Positions 8,136-15,300 of a DNA stretch of 41,433 nt are shown one piece after another. The DNA lies in IMG/VR virus record IMGVR_UViG_3300021961_000214, positions 1-41,433 of that record; one strand, 5' to 3'. Positions within the stretch are counted from its first letter, which is position 1; each line of letters starts with the position of its first letter. A program made the position numbers and the translations under genes. The notes under the pieces are model-generated. The model saw nothing but the letters and a program-made list of their open reading frames with translations. It searched no databases and was not told the DNA's origin. This DNA is from a virus.

Positions 8136-8173
8136 TTGATTGACACTTATAGTATCCATGTTAAGGTAATCCC

Positions 8174-8842
8174 ATGTCAAATTCTAATATTTGTATTTGC
8201 ACCGCGACAAAACGTGGTGATTGGGGATTTCCACTTACCAAAAGTCTTATAGAACATGGTTTAGATGGGTTTACACACACTATCTTAAACAATAAGAAGG
8301 GATTAGCAGAAGTCTATAATAATTGTCTTGATTTAGCAATCCAAAAAAAATTTGATTACATTATGTTTATTCATGATGATGTTCATCTGGAACATGATCC
8401 TCGTCCAAATTTGGAGAGAGCGTTCAAAGATTTTGATATCGTGGGTGTGGCGGGATGCTCTAGGGCTGAAATCAAGTCTCCTGCGCTTTGGCATCTAATG
8501 GGGGGTGGATTTGGTGGTAATCTACACGGTGCAGTGGCTCATGGCAATGCTGATAGAAAACACATGACAAGCTTCGGTGTGTATCCTCATCGAGTGGTGA
8601 TGATCGATGGTGTTTTCATGGCATTCAATCGTAAAGCTATTGAGACAGTGAGGTTCGATGAGGATTGTCCATCGGGTTTCCATTTTTACGATCTTTGCAT
8701 GTGTGCTAGAGCTTTAGAAAAAGGCTTGAAAATTGGTGTGGGGGATGTTATGATTACTCACGAATCACCAGGACTGAGAGAATTTACAGAAGACTGGAAA
8801 GCTGGTGAGTCTTATTATCTCTCCAAATATGGAAACGCATGA
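8174..8842 (+). CDS. Family 2-type glycosyltransferase (GT-A fold)
   Basis: Predicted nucleotide-sugar transferase. The start NICICTATKRGDW is the first nucleotide-binding strand, KKGLAEVYNNCLDLA resembles the acceptor-side helix of small GT2-like enzymes, and F-I-H-D68-D69-V is the metal-binding DxD-type motif. GGGFGG and a Trp/His-rich middle follow, and FHFYDLCMCARALEKG matches the helix near the base-binding end. The 222-aa length suits a minimal GT-A domain. It heads the gp41 operon, overlapping that gene by 4 nt (ATGA), and diverges from the peptidase gene. The substrate could be modified phage DNA, a virion protein or a cell-surface sugar; the early/replicative operon makes DNA or a host target more likely than a virion protein. 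Confidence 0.85.
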   Translation: MSNSNICICTATKRGDWGFPLTKSLIEHGLDGFTHTILNNKKGLAEVYNNCLDLAIQKKFDYIMFIHDDVHLEHDPRPNLERAFKDFDIVGVAGCSRAEIKSPALWHLMGGGFGGNLHGAVAHGNADRKHMTSFGVYPHRVVMIDGVFMAFNRKAIETVRFDEDCPSGFHFYDLCMCARALEKGLKIGVGDVMITHESPGLREFTEDWKAGESYYLSKYGNA

Positions 8843-10155
8843 GTGAAATTGATTTTGATTATTTTGAAAAGGTTCTGGTGAAGAACGCGATCACGAATGG
8901 TGCTTATCTGGCATCTATCGCTGATTACGTTCAACCGAAGTATTTTACGGACAAGAATATTGCGAAATATTTTGAGATTGTTGCTGATTTCTATGAAAAG
9001 CGACAAGCTATCCCTACATTTACAGAGGTGAAGACATATCTCACCACAGATGAACTCAAATCCAACTTCAAGAAGTTGATCGAGTCATTCAAAGAGATTG
9101 ATTCCAACCACAATGAGGATGAATTGTATGAGAATACTGAAAGATTCCTCAAGGAAAGGGGTATGTATCACTCCATTTTGGAGTCCGCAGAGGCAATTTC
9201 CGAAGGAGAAGCTGATACTGCTGAGATCGTAGAGAAATTTGAGAAGATTGCTGGTATCAACCTCAATGTTGATAAGGGAATTGAGCTTTATGGTGATGTT
9301 GAAAAGGTCATTGATGACATTTTGAGTGACGAAAATACCATTTCTTCCAAATGGGCATGGTTAGATGAAGCACTTGGGGGTGGATTTCAAGAAGCTGGTA
9401 AGGCGTTGTATGTGTTTGCTGGTCAATCCAACATTGGTAAGAGTATCTTCCTTGGTAATGTGGCTGCAAACATCGCATCACAGGGTAAGCATGTGCTTGT
9501 AGTGACTCTGGAGATGTCTGAGACACTCTATGCTAAGAGAATCGCGTCGAATGTGACGAAGATTCCCATGAAGGAGTTCCGTAATTGTGTCCCAACGCTT
9601 CGACATGCCCTTGAACAAGAGCATAAGAACACTGATGGACGCATTTATATCAAAGAATTCCCCCCATCTACGATTACACCTAAGCAATTAGGAGCTTTCA
9701 TCAAGAAAATGAAGGATTCTGGTATCAGAATTGATGCTATTGTGCTTGATTACATCACTTTGATGACTGCTGCTGGTAGTAACAGCTATGAAAAGGGTAA
9801 AAACATCTGCGAACAAGTTAGAGCATTGTCTTATGTCTATAAATGCCCTATTATTTCAGCTTGTCAGTTGAATAGATCTGCTGTCGGACAGAATAACCCT
9901 GATATGTCGGGTGTTGCTGAGTCATTAGCAATCGTTATGACTGCTGATGTGATTACATCTATCTTCCAGAACGAAGAAGACCAAGAAATGGCAGTAATTC
10001 GTCTAGGAATGATGAAAAATAGGTTCGGACCAAGAGGAATGACGCAAGCCATGAGAATCGATTACCCAACGCTTAGTATATACCAATCGGATGACGATGA
10101 AGAAGAGTTGATGAATGATGATGAACTTAGCCTCCTTGAGAAATTAAGCGACTGA
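8839..10155 (+). CDS. 41: Replicative DNA helicase, DnaB/gp41-like
   Basis: Hexameric 5'-3' helicase that unwinds the fork and pairs with primase gp61. The N-terminal helical domain (about residues 1-140) is followed by a RecA-like core with Walker A G195-QSNIGKS202, the helix VLVVTLEMSE, Walker B-like IDAIVLDYITLM, the glutamine/arginine region CPIISACQLNRSAVGQ, and the arginine-finger region MAVIRLGMMKNRFGPRG. At 438 aa it is close to T4 gp41 (475 aa). The acidic end (DDDEEELMNDDELSLLEKLSD) may contact the loader or clamp. The start codon overlaps the stop of the glycosyltransferase gene, and its own stop overlaps the next start by one base, so translation is probably coupled. Confidence 0.95.
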   Translation: MSEIDFDYFEKVLVKNAITNGAYLASIADYVQPKYFTDKNIAKYFEIVADFYEKRQAIPTFTEVKTYLTTDELKSNFKKLIESFKEIDSNHNEDELYENTERFLKERGMYHSILESAEAISEGEADTAEIVEKFEKIAGINLNVDKGIELYGDVEKVIDDILSDENTISSKWAWLDEALGGGFQEAGKALYVFAGQSNIGKSIFLGNVAANIASQGKHVLVVTLEMSETLYAKRIASNVTKIPMKEFRNCVPTLRHALEQEHKNTDGRIYIKEFPPSTITPKQLGAFIKKMKDSGIRIDAIVLDYITLMTAAGSNSYEKGKNICEQVRALSYVYKCPIISACQLNRSAVGQNNPDMSGVAESLAIVMTADVITSIFQNEEDQEMAVIRLGMMKNRFGPRGMTQAMRIDYPTLSIYQSDDDEEELMNDDELSLLEKLSD

Positions 10156-11051
10156 TGAATACTCTTGACAAATTTATAAAAAATTGTAGGTATGACATGT
10201 CAAAGTGTTTTGCTTGGGTCAATAGTGATTTGGATGGTATCGGTTCTACCGTCCTTTTGGGTAATTTGTTTAAGAATTTCGAGTATCGCCACTGCTTCTT
10301 TGGTAAATTTGAGGAGCAATACTTACCTTGGGCTAAAGAAAATGCGGAGGATTATGAAAAAATCTTCGTGGTTGGTATGGTTTTGGATCAGAATTTGATT
10401 AAAAAGATCGATGATCATCGTGTGGTATTCGTTTCCGACCGTCCCGAAGACTTTAAAGTGTGGGATTCCACCATGATTCAAGAGGAATGCTCGTCTTGCA
10501 CCAAGATGTTATATAAAAAGTTCAAAGAAAAGGTGGAATTTACCAAAAATTTGAAGAAATTCTTCCTTTACGTCGATGATTACAATTCCTACGACTTAAA
10601 ACACGAGGAAACCAAGTATTTGAACGCTCTTTACCGCAAATCGGGAGGAAATCGCTTTGTTAATTTTGTAAATCGTTTCTGGAATGGGTTCGACGGGTTC
10701 ACCACAACAGAAGTTAAGCTTGCGGAAGGATTTTTTGAAGAATTGGAGAAGGAATTGGAACACATTACTCTATATTCAGGAGAATGGGATGGATTCAAGG
10801 TGATTTCCACCATTTCTAAGTTCTCTGTAAATGAATTAAGCCACTCCATCATGGAAAATTATCAAGGAGACGCTGTGATCGTCATGAATCCCGACACACA
10901 ATTCGTATCTTTCCGCAAATATAAGGGATCGGAGGTTGACATTGCTAAAATGGCTGCTAATCTGTGTGACGGTGGTGGCGGTGAATGGGCATCAGGAGGT
11001 AAAATCACCAAAGAATTTTTGAAATTCAGCGAAACATTGAAGGAATTATGA
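10155..11051 (+). CDS. DHH-family phosphoesterase-like protein with altered catalytic residues
   Basis: The overall pattern follows the DHH superfamily (RecJ, NrnA-type nucleases): N23-S-D25-L-D27-G at the first motif, a SDRPED segment where the DHH triad normally stands, VDDYNSYDL at the fourth motif, and a C-terminal DHHA1-like glycine segment GGGGEWASGG. Compared with active family members, the first-motif His is Asn, the DHH triad is reduced to D-R-P, and the GGGH His is missing. The metal-binding aspartates of the first and fourth motifs remain. It may be a divergent nuclease or a non-catalytic binding protein. It is translationally linked to gp41 (1-base overlap) and to the next gene (4-base overlap), which ties it to replication. 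Confidence 0.72.
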   Translation: MNTLDKFIKNCRYDMSKCFAWVNSDLDGIGSTVLLGNLFKNFEYRHCFFGKFEEQYLPWAKENAEDYEKIFVVGMVLDQNLIKKIDDHRVVFVSDRPEDFKVWDSTMIQEECSSCTKMLYKKFKEKVEFTKNLKKFFLYVDDYNSYDLKHEETKYLNALYRKSGGNRFVNFVNRFWNGFDGFTTTEVKLAEGFFEELEKELEHITLYSGEWDGFKVISTISKFSVNELSHSIMENYQGDAVIVMNPDTQFVSFRKYKGSEVDIAKMAANLCDGGGGEWASGGKITKEFLKFSETLKEL

Positions 11052-11584
11052 AACGTAGAACATTTTTAGGAGCATTGGGAGCTTTGTTTCTCCCCACCGT
11101 AGCAGTAGCGAAAACAATCGTCGAAAATAAAATCACTCCTCCGACAGAGGAAGAGGATTTTTGTCAATTCTTTTTGAATTTTAATGGATTTCCTATTATT
11201 GAGATGCAGAAAATTATGTTCAATTTTTATAAAAACGGATTCACTGCGGATGCTTACGGGCGACAAATTTTTGGTGTATCCACGTTCATGCTTACATTAG
11301 CAGCATGGGAAGCATTTAGAGGTAAAACAGTTGTCCATTTTTCATCGAATCAATATTTACGTGATAGAGTTAAAAGAAAATTCCATCAAAATATTGATAA
11401 ACATTTTGATGGTAAATCTCCAAGTATCGATTTTGGTAACATCGAATCAAAAAATATGGGATGTATAATGAAGAAATATGACGTAGCATTATTGGATCAA
11501 TCTGGCCCATATTATCATGAAGCTTGGTCTGCCATCGCCCCGTCAGTTAAAAAACATTTACTATTAAAAACATATGAGCTTTGA
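11048..11584 (+). CDS. Protein with twin-arginine signal-like N-terminus and degenerate ATPase-like domain, 178 aa
   Basis: The first 22 residues, MKRRTFLGALGALFLPTVAV-A, look like a textbook Tat signal: R-R-T-F-L-G, a hydrophobic core and an A-V-A cleavage site before K. The rest resembles the start of a terminase or SF2 ATPase: IEMQKIMFNFYKNGF, then R72-QIFGVST79 where an active enzyme would have RQSGKST, followed by LAAWEAFRGKTVVHFSSNQ and YDVALLDQS as a Walker B-like strand. The terminase at the right end of this window has YQERLLEAFDEHRF then RQSGK in the same arrangement. The P-loop lysine is absent, so ATP hydrolysis is unlikely. Export of a folded remnant ATPase would be unusual; the Tat-like start may instead be fortuitous or a membrane anchor. 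Confidence 0.65.
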   Translation: MKRRTFLGALGALFLPTVAVAKTIVENKITPPTEEEDFCQFFLNFNGFPIIEMQKIMFNFYKNGFTADAYGRQIFGVSTFMLTLAAWEAFRGKTVVHFSSNQYLRDRVKRKFHQNIDKHFDGKSPSIDFGNIESKNMGCIMKKYDVALLDQSGPYYHEAWSAIAPSVKKHLLLKTYEL

Positions 11585-11858
11585 TCCATCATCAGAAATT
11601 GTGGAAGAGGAAACAAATCACCTCTTCCTTTGCTATTGTTCCTTTATAAATCATCTTAAAGGAAAAAAATTATCCATTCAGAATGTTTTCGTGACTACTC
11701 TCCAAGAGGAAAGGCTAAAAACAATTTTGAAAACCATTTTATCTCTTGACTCTGACCAAGAACTTGTTAAAGTGTTTCTAGATTATGATCCTACTATTTC
11801 ACGTAGTAAGTTCATCACGAAATACATTAATTCAGAGCAGAAAAAGAGAAAGAAATGA
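11574..11858 (+). CDS. Hypothetical protein, 94 aa
   Basis: Begins MSFDPSSEIVEEETNHLFLCYCSFI and ends in a run of Lys/Arg (SEQKKRKK). Probably helical; it has two close cysteines (C-Y-C) but no zinc pattern. It overlaps the previous gene by 11 nt and the next by 4 nt, so it lies within a tightly coupled operon and is very likely translated. No family is recognised. Confidence 0.62.
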   Translation: MSFDPSSEIVEEETNHLFLCYCSFINHLKGKKLSIQNVFVTTLQEERLKTILKTILSLDSDQELVKVFLDYDPTISRSKFITKYINSEQKKRKK

Positions 11859-12154
11859 AATATACTTACAGTATACAGAGTCCATGGTTAAATGATTGGA
11901 ACTCATTTATTAAAAATGAAGTGAAATCATACTGTGATGGCTACATGGATGCCATGAAAGGAGAAATGCCACGAATTCACCTGAGAATGGTTAGATCGGA
12001 TGGTAAGATTATCAGAGAAATAACGGAATACGATGATGTTGGTATCGGCATGATCGCTGGATTTCCTACTGCGGAACAATACGAACGGGCTGCTGAGAGG
12101 GCATTGGAGAGAGCTAAGAAGATCAGAGAGAATCAGGAGAAGAATAGACGATAA
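11855..12154 (+). CDS. Hypothetical protein, 99 aa
   Basis: An N-terminal part with several Trp and Tyr residues (MKYTYSIQSPWLNDWNSF) is followed by beta-strand-like MPRIHLRMVRSDGKIIREI and a C-terminal charged helix (EQYERAAERALERAKKIRENQEKN). It could be a small alpha/beta protein with a coiled-coil tail. It overlaps the previous stop by 4 nt and ends flush with the next start. No family is recognised; membership of the gp41-gp32 operon suggests a role in replication or early takeover. Confidence 0.62.
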   Translation: MKYTYSIQSPWLNDWNSFIKNEVKSYCDGYMDAMKGEMPRIHLRMVRSDGKIIREITEYDDVGIGMIAGFPTAEQYERAAERALERAKKIRENQEKNRR

Positions 12155-12379
12155 ATGTATCACGATGAAACAGAAAAGGATAAGGTGAAAGGTATGACAT
12201 ACCGAACATTCAATGCTTGGAAATCTTGGGGGTTTAAAATCAAAAAGGGTGAAAAATCTCATTACAGACACCCAATGTTTGGTAGTATGTTTTCATCGGA
12301 TCAAGTATATAATCCAGAAACTCGTTGTTATTCGGTTGGTAAAGAATTAAATTATCTATCAAAATATGGTGATATCTGA
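12155..12379 (+). CDS. Small protein resembling the N-terminal domain of ArdC-type antirestriction proteins, 74 aa
   Basis: The segment MTYRTFNAWKSWGFKIKKGEKSHY recalls the conserved W-x2-G-x-x-V-K-K-G-E-K element near the N-terminus of ArdC/DUF1738-type proteins, which bind ssDNA and can protect incoming DNA. The C-terminal metallopeptidase part of ArdC is absent: this protein stops after another 45 residues rich in Tyr and Ser. It may be a stand-alone nucleic-acid-binding domain. The similarity is short and judged by eye. The gene starts directly after the previous stop and overlaps the next by 14 nt. Confidence 0.55.
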   Translation: MYHDETEKDKVKGMTYRTFNAWKSWGFKIKKGEKSHYRHPMFGSMFSSDQVYNPETRCYSVGKELNYLSKYGDI

Positions 12380-12998
12380 TTTTCAAAAAAGAATTTACAA
12401 CTCCCATCTCGCCATCTCCCGCAAGATGCGCGACAAACCATTTCGGATTCGTAAGGATTTCTCCGACATGGATCAAACCAAGCTAGATCGTCTCGCTTCT
12501 CTGGAAAGATTTTTCAATAGTTATCAAAATATTAAAATTGATGATTATTTCGCTGCCCCTTACGCAATTTTTGAGGATGATGACTATTTTGATTTGGATT
12601 TTTACTTGACTTCCAAAGCAAAGAAGGCATACTCTCAATACATGAAGAAAATTGAGATGGATGATCCTGATTCGGAGAGTTCCCTCAATCGATTGGTGGA
12701 TAGTCTTAAATTTGTCAAAAATTTCTGCAAAGAAAAAAACTTGACTTTGAAAGAATATCCATTATATATTGAAGACGCTCTACCGAACATGATTGACCAT
12801 CTGAAGAACCATCATATAAATATGTATGCGCTTCATGCTTTAGGTGTTACAAAAATCGAGGTAGAGAATCGTATTCTGGATTTTATTTTCTCAGACTTTT
12901 GGATTTCGTTTCAAAAAACGAAGAACAAATTCTATCTGAGTAAAAAAATGAAGGAATTTTCAAAACAAGCAATTGACAAAATAACAAAACAACTATAA
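12366..12998 (+). CDS. Hypothetical protein, 210 aa, positional candidate for helicase loader gp59
   Basis: An all-helical, charged protein immediately upstream of gene 32. In T4 the helicase loader gp59 (217 aa, also all-helical) is encoded immediately upstream of gene 32, so position, length and fold class agree. The central LASLERFFNSYQ and FYLTSKAKKAYSQYMKKIEM loosely match the helices RRDKYFFQKL and FYREYIGRLK of gp59, but no diagnostic motif is conserved. The start overlaps the previous gene by 14 nt. The basic C-terminus (KMKEFSKQAIDKITKQL) could contact DNA. Treat gp59 as a hypothesis; a structure-based comparison would decide. Confidence 0.6.
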   Translation: MVISDFQKRIYNSHLAISRKMRDKPFRIRKDFSDMDQTKLDRLASLERFFNSYQNIKIDDYFAAPYAIFEDDDYFDLDFYLTSKAKKAYSQYMKKIEMDDPDSESSLNRLVDSLKFVKNFCKEKNLTLKEYPLYIEDALPNMIDHLKNHHINMYALHALGVTKIEVENRILDFIFSDFWISFQKTKNKFYLSKKMKEFSKQAIDKITKQL

Positions 12999-12999
12999 T
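12973..12999 (+). promoter_or_regulatory. Possible sigma70-type promoter for gene 32
   Basis: TTGACA (12973-12978), a 15-nt spacer and TATAAT (12994-12999) lie across the end of the upstream gene, 13 nt before the gp32 ATG. Both hexamers are perfect, but the spacer is 2 nt shorter than ideal. Confidence 0.45.
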
Positions 13000-13012
13000 A
13001 ACTAAACAACAA

Positions 13013-13930
13013 ATGAGTACAAAAACAAAAAGCAAATTCGGTGCTGCGATGTTCGATTCGATCAAAGCAGCTTTAAACAAGGGTAATGAATCGTCTGGTG
13101 GACAATTCTCAAATATTATGAGTTTTCCTGCTGGTAATACATATACTCTGCGTCTGATCCCAAATGTGGAGAATCCTGAAAAGAGTCTCTTCCATCATTG
13201 GGTGAATGGCTGGAACAGCAAAGCGACAGGTTCTTACATGAGCTTCATCGGTCTTCAAACTTTTGGTGATCGTGATCCGATTTCTGAACTTCGTTGGAAG
13301 CTTTGGAAAAGCTGGAAAGAAGCTAATCCTAAAGCTGAGAACAAAGAATACAAAGCAGAAATTGCTCAGAAAGAGCAGTGGCTTGTGAATGTTTACGTGG
13401 TCAATGATCCTGCTAAACCAGAAAACAATGGCACTGTGAAGATTCTTCGTATGGGTCCACAACTCAAGAAGATTATCGACGATGCCACTGAAGGTGAGCG
13501 TTCCGATGAACTTGGTTGGGATATTTTTGACCCGACTAAAGGACACGATTTCAAGATCGTTGCTGAGAAGAAAGGTGAATATACCACATTCGAATCTTCG
13601 TTTATCACTACCAAGTCCAAGACTGTTTTGGATGAGGAAGAGATTGATAAGATTTGTGAGTCTCTTCATGATCTGGAAGCGGTTTATCCCGTGAAGACTT
13701 TTGATGAGCTTCAAGAAGTTCTTAACGAACACTTCTTCGTTGGTGAAGAGAAAGAAGAGCGCAAGCCTTTGAAGCAAGCCAAAAAAGAAGCTGTAGCCTC
13801 TAAAGAAGACGATGACGATGACATTCCTTTCGTTCATGAAACACCGAAAGCGACATCGACTCCCAAAAAGCAAGTAGTCGAAGATGACAATGATGAAATT
13901 GACGATCTTCTTGCTGGATTAGATGACTAA
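13013..13930 (+). CDS. 32: Single-stranded DNA-binding protein gp32-like
   Basis: Cooperative ssDNA-binding protein of the replisome, 305 aa (T4: 301). It has a basic N-terminus for self-association (MSTKTKSKFGAAMFDSIKAA), an OB-fold core with aromatic and basic residues (NTYTLRLIPNV, HHWVNGWNSKATGSYMSF, WDIFDPTKGHDFKIV) and a long acidic C-terminus (EDDDDDIPF, VEDDNDEIDDLLAGLDD) for partner proteins. In T4 and most cyanophage gp32 proteins a zinc is held by His and three Cys. Here the corresponding stretch QTFGDRDPISELRWKLW (residues 82-98) contains no cysteine, so the zinc site seems lost. A strong hairpin terminator follows. Confidence 0.93.
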   Translation: MSTKTKSKFGAAMFDSIKAALNKGNESSGGQFSNIMSFPAGNTYTLRLIPNVENPEKSLFHHWVNGWNSKATGSYMSFIGLQTFGDRDPISELRWKLWKSWKEANPKAENKEYKAEIAQKEQWLVNVYVVNDPAKPENNGTVKILRMGPQLKKIIDDATEGERSDELGWDIFDPTKGHDFKIVAEKKGEYTTFESSFITTKSKTVLDEEEIDKICESLHDLEAVYPVKTFDELQEVLNEHFFVGEEKEERKPLKQAKKEAVASKEDDDDDIPFVHETPKATSTPKKQVVEDDNDEIDDLLAGLDD

Positions 13931-13937
13931 CCCTACT

Positions 13938-13972
13938 AACCCTCTCCATCAATCGGTGGGGAGGGTTTCCCC
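13938..13972 (+). terminator. Hairpin terminator after gene 32
   Basis: AACCCTCTCC (13938-13947) pairs with GGGGAGGGTT (13958-13967) with one G-U pair and a short loop, followed by a T/C-rich tail (TCCCCTTT). It begins 7 nt after the gp32 stop and probably separates gp32 mRNA from the next genes. Confidence 0.75.
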
Positions 13973-13983
13973 TTTAATAAATT

Positions 13984-14448
13984 ATGAATAACATTCCCGA
14001 AGAAATTGAAGCAATGGCATTTTTGATTGGACAATCCAGTCAAATTGATCAAATGATGGTTGATCGACCATCGACACTTATCACATCAACACATACTTTG
14101 AAAAAAGGTTTGAATGATTATATTCAAACACAAAGACAACAAGCACCTCCTCCTCCTCCTGTTCAATATCCCCAAGTTGCTCAACCACCTATCGTCCCAA
14201 TTCCAAATTATGTTCCACCTCAAGAACTACCCCAAGTTCCTCAGTATGCTCCAATGCCACAAAAAGTGGATGATGGGCAATTGGAATTGAATTTGGAGCC
14301 AACTAAAGTGGAAGAAGTTATTATTTTATTGAGAGAAATCTCCAATAAGTTGACAAAGCAGAATAATCTGCTAGAAAAGACATATGCAAATCAATCTAAA
14401 CAGAAAACCGTTTCAGAACCTATTGTTAAGCTTGTCACAAATAAGTGA
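13984..14448 (+). CDS. Hypothetical protein, 154 aa, Pro-rich linker and C-terminal helix
   Basis: Residues 1-50 are probably helical, residues 54-90 are a Pro/Gln-rich flexible linker (PPPPPVQYPQVAQPP and similar), and residues 105-140 form an amphipathic helix or coiled coil (VEEVIILLREISNKLTKQNNLLEK). This linker-and-helix build suits an adaptor protein. It starts just after the gp32 terminator and its 3' end overlaps the sliding-clamp gene by 65 nt in another frame, so the last 21 codons are also clamp code. A link to late transcription or the clamp is conceivable from position only. Confidence 0.65.
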   Translation: MNNIPEEIEAMAFLIGQSSQIDQMMVDRPSTLITSTHTLKKGLNDYIQTQRQQAPPPPPVQYPQVAQPPIVPIPNYVPPQELPQVPQYAPMPQKVDDGQLELNLEPTKVEEVIILLREISNKLTKQNNLLEKTYANQSKQKTVSEPIVKLVTNK

Positions 14449-15091
14449 TACATGTGTTCTAGAGATGAAAGATGACGGCATACATGGTATTTCCTCTAGC
14501 GAGGATAACTCCATGTATGCTCATGCATATCTAAGAGGTGATTTCGAAGAAAAGAATCTGAATCTACCTTCTCTGAAGAAGCTTTCCAAAGCATTAGACA
14601 TGGTATCATCTGATACTGTGAAGCTAAAGTTGAACGGAAACCATTTGGAGTATAAAGATAAGCAAATCAAATTCAAATACCATCTCCATGAAGAAGGAGT
14701 CATCACTAGACCCAAGTTATCTCTGGAAAAGATTCGTAATTTTGAATATAACATCGAATTTGAGTTGGACTTTGATTTCCTTTCCAATATTCTTCAAAAA
14801 TCTTCCATCACAAACACCAAAAAATTATATATTTTCACAGAAGATGGTAATTTGGTGTGGAAAGTAGGAGACGAGACTGTTCCAAACAGCGATACTCTGA
14901 GTATTGTAGGGGATGAAGTTGAATTTGAACTCAATCCTTTCATTCTAAAGATTGACAATTTGAAATTATTGTCTAAAGTATCGAAGACGGGTAATGTATT
15001 CAAAATCAATTCCAAGTTGGGAGTTGGTTGTATCGTCACGAAGAGTGGTGATTTTGAAATGGAATATATTTTTAGCTCATTGAAGAATTAA
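14384..15091 (+). CDS. 45: Sliding clamp, gp45-like
   Basis: Predicted ring-shaped processivity factor that tethers the polymerase and, in T4, also activates late promoters. The 235-aa length matches T4 gp45 (228 aa). The beginning, INLNRKPFQNLLLSLSQISDTCVLEM, followed by DDGIHGISSSEDNSMYAHAYL, fits the first helix and strands of the clamp fold. The repeated strand-helix pattern (LPSLKKLSKAL, VKLKLNGNHLEYK, LDFDFLSNILQKS) fits two clamp domains, and the end EMEYIFSSLKN is the last strand. The ATG lies 65 nt inside the preceding gene; starting later would remove the first strand and helix. Confidence 0.82.
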   Translation: MQINLNRKPFQNLLLSLSQISDTCVLEMKDDGIHGISSSEDNSMYAHAYLRGDFEEKNLNLPSLKKLSKALDMVSSDTVKLKLNGNHLEYKDKQIKFKYHLHEEGVITRPKLSLEKIRNFEYNIEFELDFDFLSNILQKSSITNTKKLYIFTEDGNLVWKVGDETVPNSDTLSIVGDEVEFELNPFILKIDNLKLLSKVSKTGNVFKINSKLGVGCIVTKSGDFEMEYIFSSLKN

Positions 15092-15093
15092 TT

Positions 15094-15300
15094 ATGGACG
15101 AAGAAACGAAATTACAAATCGAGGATGCTAGAGCATCTATTCAAGCTCTTGATCATCAACAACAAGAAATTTATAAAAATATCAAAGGTTTAGTGAACCC
15201 TGATATCGAAGATTATCTATGGGATTACTGCTTCAATTGTGAAATTGGCGACAGATCGGAATTTATCACAAGAACAAAAGAAATTATTTATGGCGATTAA
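15094..15300 (+). CDS. Hypothetical protein, 68 aa
   Basis: Small acidic protein with an N-terminal helix (DEETKLQIEDARASIQALDHQQQEIYKNI) that could be a coiled coil, then an aromatic segment EDYLWDYCFNCE containing a C-x-x-C. Two cysteines alone do not define a zinc site. It begins 2 nt after the clamp stop and overlaps the next start by 11 nt, so it is part of the same operon. No family is recognised. Confidence 0.65.
   Translation: MDEETKLQIEDARASIQALDHQQQEIYKNIKGLVNPDIEDYLWDYCFNCEIGDRSEFITRTKEIIYGD

Noticed and set aside
8124-8180. Upstream extension of the HEWGH peptidase
   Set aside because: The added sequence contains the TTAAATA element and has little protein character; the start at 8123 fits the fixed 5-nt spacing.
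13109-13873. 254-codon minus-strand frame inside gene 32
   Set aside because: Shadow of a strongly recognised gene; its composition is unlike a protein family and it has no promoter or start context.
13984-15091. Programmed frameshift joining the 154-aa protein to the sliding clamp
   Set aside because: The clamp has its own ATG and a complete first domain, and no clear slippery heptamer with a following structure was seen in the overlap.
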